In this document: piece by piece, positions 22,101 to 24,044 of the stretch
How the letters are laid out: every line of letters starts with the position of its first letter
Position numbering within the stretch: the stretch's first letter is position 1
NCBI GenBank assembly: GCA_964454305.1
Contig: CAYVXX010000031.1
Location: forward strand, 1 to 24,044
DNA length: 24,044 bases
From: JAUSPI01 sp964454305
Lineage (GTDB): Bacteria; Desulfobacterota; Syntrophia; Syntrophales; JADFWA01
Direction of reading: 5' to 3'
The notes under the pieces: model-generated
Told to the model about the DNA's origin: nothing
The model's database searches: none
Seen by the model: the letters and a program-made list of their open reading frames with translations, nothing else
Program-made: the position numbers and the translations under genes

Positions 22101-23042
22101 ATGAGAAAAGTCTTAATCGGCATACCAGTTTTGGATAACGTGGAAATAACCAGAGCATGTTTACAACATCTTTATCTAAATACAAAGACCGACAGATTGG
22201 GATTAAACGCGTCTGTTTTAATTATTGACAATGGATCACAGAACGATATCGAAGATATCTTTCGACAGGAATTTGAAGACCCGAAATTTCCCACTTATTT
22301 TTTGAGAAATTCAAAAAATAAGGGCGTGGCTACCGCATGGAATCAGATATTGCGGTTCGCTCCGGAGAAAATATCCGGGCAATCTTTTTATTATGATTAT
22401 TATGTTGTATCAAACAACGATGCATTGTTCGGCGTTGACTGGTTGCAGCCGCTGGTGGAAGCTATGGAGACTGACAAAAGGATAGGCTGGATCTCCACTA
22501 TGGAAAATGGCTCTCCCGTATTGGAAGAGTTAATAGAAGCCCATGCATTGTCAAAGAGCTATCGTATCGATCCTCAAAAACCCTATACGACGGCTGTTAT
22601 TAATGAGAACCTGAAGCACATCTATGGAAAATGGGGAGGGCATGAGCTTTTCTGCCAACTTGTCAGGGACAAAGAACTGCCTCTTTTTATCCCCTTTCAA
22701 AAAGAGGACCGGTCTGCTGTCTGCTTTATGGTAAGACCTGCCATGATTGATCAGATTGGGTTTTTTGATGAAGACTATTCTCCAACAGGTATTGCTGAAG
22801 ACCTGGAATATTTTCTGAGGATGGAGCGGATTTTAATGCCGGCGTGGCTCACTGATGAGATATATCCTGAAGAGGCGAAATGGCAATGTGGTTTCTGCGG
22901 CAGGAGCGTTGTACATCACAACTGGTGCAGTACACGGCAGGGACCGAACTTTGATGGTCGAAAATGGGATAAGGCAAGAGAGAAAAACTGGAAAGCCAAG
23001 TTTGGAAAATCTCGCAAATATTACACTGAATTACTCCCATAA
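22101..23042 (+). CDS. Glycosyltransferase family 2 protein
   Basis: Probable sugar transferase for LPS core or O-antigen; 313 aa from this start. GT-A fold features: LIGIPVLDNVEITRACLQHL (5-24), VLIIDNGSQND (39-49), NKGVATAWNQ (73-82), SNND at 104-107 in place of the DxD, and ED in IAEDLEYFLRMER (233-234) as likely catalytic base region. Near the C-terminus WQCGFCGRSVVHHNWCST carries C263, C266, H272, H273 and C276, which is uncommon in the family. The frame is open from an ATG at 22068, overlapping the upstream gene by 14 nt; 22101 is preferred because AAGGGA lies 9 nt before it and MRKVLIGIPV is a standard GT2 start. Donor and acceptor are unknown. Confidence 0.8.
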   Translation: MRKVLIGIPVLDNVEITRACLQHLYLNTKTDRLGLNASVLIIDNGSQNDIEDIFRQEFEDPKFPTYFLRNSKNKGVATAWNQILRFAPEKISGQSFYYDYYVVSNNDALFGVDWLQPLVEAMETDKRIGWISTMENGSPVLEELIEAHALSKSYRIDPQKPYTTAVINENLKHIYGKWGGHELFCQLVRDKELPLFIPFQKEDRSAVCFMVRPAMIDQIGFFDEDYSPTGIAEDLEYFLRMERILMPAWLTDEIYPEEAKWQCGFCGRSVVHHNWCSTRQGPNFDGRKWDKAREKNWKAKFGKSRKYYTELLP

Positions 23043-23066
23043 ATTGGCCCTGATCCGAAGAGTGAC

Positions 23067-24044
23067 ATGAAAAAAATCGCGCTTGCAATGGAAAAATTCA
23101 GTCGGTACGCCGGAGGAGCAGAGTCATATGCCGTTTCTCTCACTGCGTCCCTTATAGAAAATGGGTGGGATGTGCACCTTTTTGGAGAAACGTGGGATGG
23201 CGAACCTGAAGCGGCAGTTTTCCATAAGATAAATATCCCGAAATATATTCCTGCCTGGCTCAAGATGGTATTGTTTGCATTGAATCATAAGAGGGCAGTA
23301 AAAAATCAGGGTTTTGATGTTATCATGGGTTTTGGTAATACATTGCATATGAATGTTTATCAAAGTCATGGCGGTGTCCACTGGCTTTCGACAAAAAGAA
23401 AAGTTTATTCGGAAAAGAGTGAATTTAAACGGGCAATAAAGCGGTTGATCATAATTTTGTCACCGAAACAATGGGTGAGAGCCTGGATTGAATCGGCGCC
23501 ATTTCGACTTGATCCACGACCAAGAATAGTGGCTATTTCCCAAATGATAAAAAAAGACATGGAGTCTTTTTTTGATGTGAGCAGTACAGAGATCGAGGTT
23601 GTATATAATGGTGTCGATACCTCTCGATATAACCAGAATTTATATCATGAGCTTAGAGGCCCGCTTCGAAAGCAATTGGGTATAAAAGAGGACGAGGTCG
23701 TTTTCCTGTTTATTTCATATGACTTGAAAAAAAAGGGGATTGAGCCCCTCGTAGAGGCAGCATCTAAACTGAAAATCTCCGGAAAGAACAATTTTAAAAT
23801 CATAGTTATAGGTGGGTTGCCTTATGGAGCCCTTTCAAGGCAAATCAACAATCTCAATCTTGAAGATATGATAATTTTTACCGGACAGGTTCGCTCTACG
23901 GAAGAGTATTACGCGAACAGCGATGTGTTTGTTCTTCCCACATATTATGACGCATGCTCCCTCGTTGTAATCGAGGCAATGGCATGCGGTCTTCCGTCAA
24001 TCACAACAACAGCCAACGGAGCCTCCGGTATTATAACGGACGGT
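23067..24044 (+). CDS. Glycosyltransferase family 4 (WaaG/RfaG-like), cut by the window end
   Basis: Open frame of 326 codons running off the end of the window. It starts MKKIALAMEKFSRYAGGAES, the usual GT4 opening with a GGAE acceptor-side motif. SHGGVHWLS (100-108) is reminiscent of LPS core glucosyltransferases. Then come YNGVDTSRY, VVFLFISYDLKKKGIEPLVEA (donor-domain start), IIFTGQVRSTEEYYANSDVFVLP, and YYDACSLVVIEAMACGLPSI. That last motif is the E-x7-E pair in which the first Glu is Asp (D295, E303). It follows the GT2 gene by 24 nt with only a weak GAAGAG ribosome site. Likely an LPS core hexosyltransferase; the exact sugar is unknown. Confidence 0.85.
   Translation, partial: MKKIALAMEKFSRYAGGAESYAVSLTASLIENGWDVHLFGETWDGEPEAAVFHKINIPKYIPAWLKMVLFALNHKRAVKNQGFDVIMGFGNTLHMNVYQSHGGVHWLSTKRKVYSEKSEFKRAIKRLIIILSPKQWVRAWIESAPFRLDPRPRIVAISQMIKKDMESFFDVSSTEIEVVYNGVDTSRYNQNLYHELRGPLRKQLGIKEDEVVFLFISYDLKKKGIEPLVEAASKLKISGKNNFKIIVIGGLPYGALSRQINNLNLEDMIIFTGQVRSTEEYYANSDVFVLPTYYDACSLVVIEAMACGLPSITTTANGASGIITDG

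Overview
The window looks like a chromosomal segment of a Gram-negative anaerobe, most plausibly a Desulfobacterota (deltaproteobacterial) syntroph or related fatty-acid or aromatic-acid oxidiser. That placement is inferred from three things. One is the catabolic set: AMP-forming acetyl-CoA synthetase, EtfBA, a membrane Etf:quinone-type Fe-S oxidoreductase and an acyl-CoA ligase. The second is the lipopolysaccharide genes. The third is a set of short palindromic repeats of a kind I recall from that phylum. No rRNA, tRNA, CRISPR array, intact insertion sequence or prophage gene was seen.

Region 1 (1-1985): a minus-strand outer-membrane porin-like gene with a long upstream region. That region contains a 154-nt potential RNA fold (1338-1491), a candidate sigma-70 promoter for the porin, REP-like hairpins, and a candidate sigma-54 promoter with an upstream dyad in front of acs.

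Region 2 (1986-11641, plus strand): an acyl-CoA metabolism and electron-transfer cluster. In order it holds acs, etfB, etfA, an LhgO-like FAD oxidoreductase, a 686-aa membrane Fe-S/CCG-domain oxidoreductase (Etf:menaquinone oxidoreductase type) and a long-chain acyl-CoA ligase. The ligase would activate acids. EtfAB would collect electrons from acyl-CoA dehydrogenases encoded elsewhere, and the membrane protein would pass them to quinone. Acs would make acetyl-CoA, or run in reverse to make ATP. Four of the five gaps in this cluster are filled by different repeats: a perfect 26-bp inverted repeat, a remnant of a four-helix-bundle (IVP-like) ORF plus a dRS3-like pair, 25-bp direct repeats, and a G/C-run hairpin just before the membrane gene.

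Region 3 (11694-19725, minus strand): a complete-looking L-Ara4N lipid A modification operon, read as arnT-arnB-arnC-arnA(formyltransferase)-arnA(dehydrogenase)-arnD, with a cofactor-independent phosphoglycerate mutase (apgM) upstream. The two ArnA activities, fused in enterobacteria, are separate overlapping genes here. arnE/arnF and ugd are not in the window. A degenerate inverted-repeat element lies between apgM and arnT.

Region 4 (20032-24044, plus strand): folD with a good sigma-70 promoter, followed closely by three glycosyltransferases (GT9 heptosyltransferase type, GT2, and a GT4 cut by the window end). These probably build LPS core, which fits the neighbouring lipid A modification operon. 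I do not see a clearly new protein system. The most unusual items are the structured RNA candidate upstream of the porin, the split arn operon, and the repeat-filled electron-transfer cluster.
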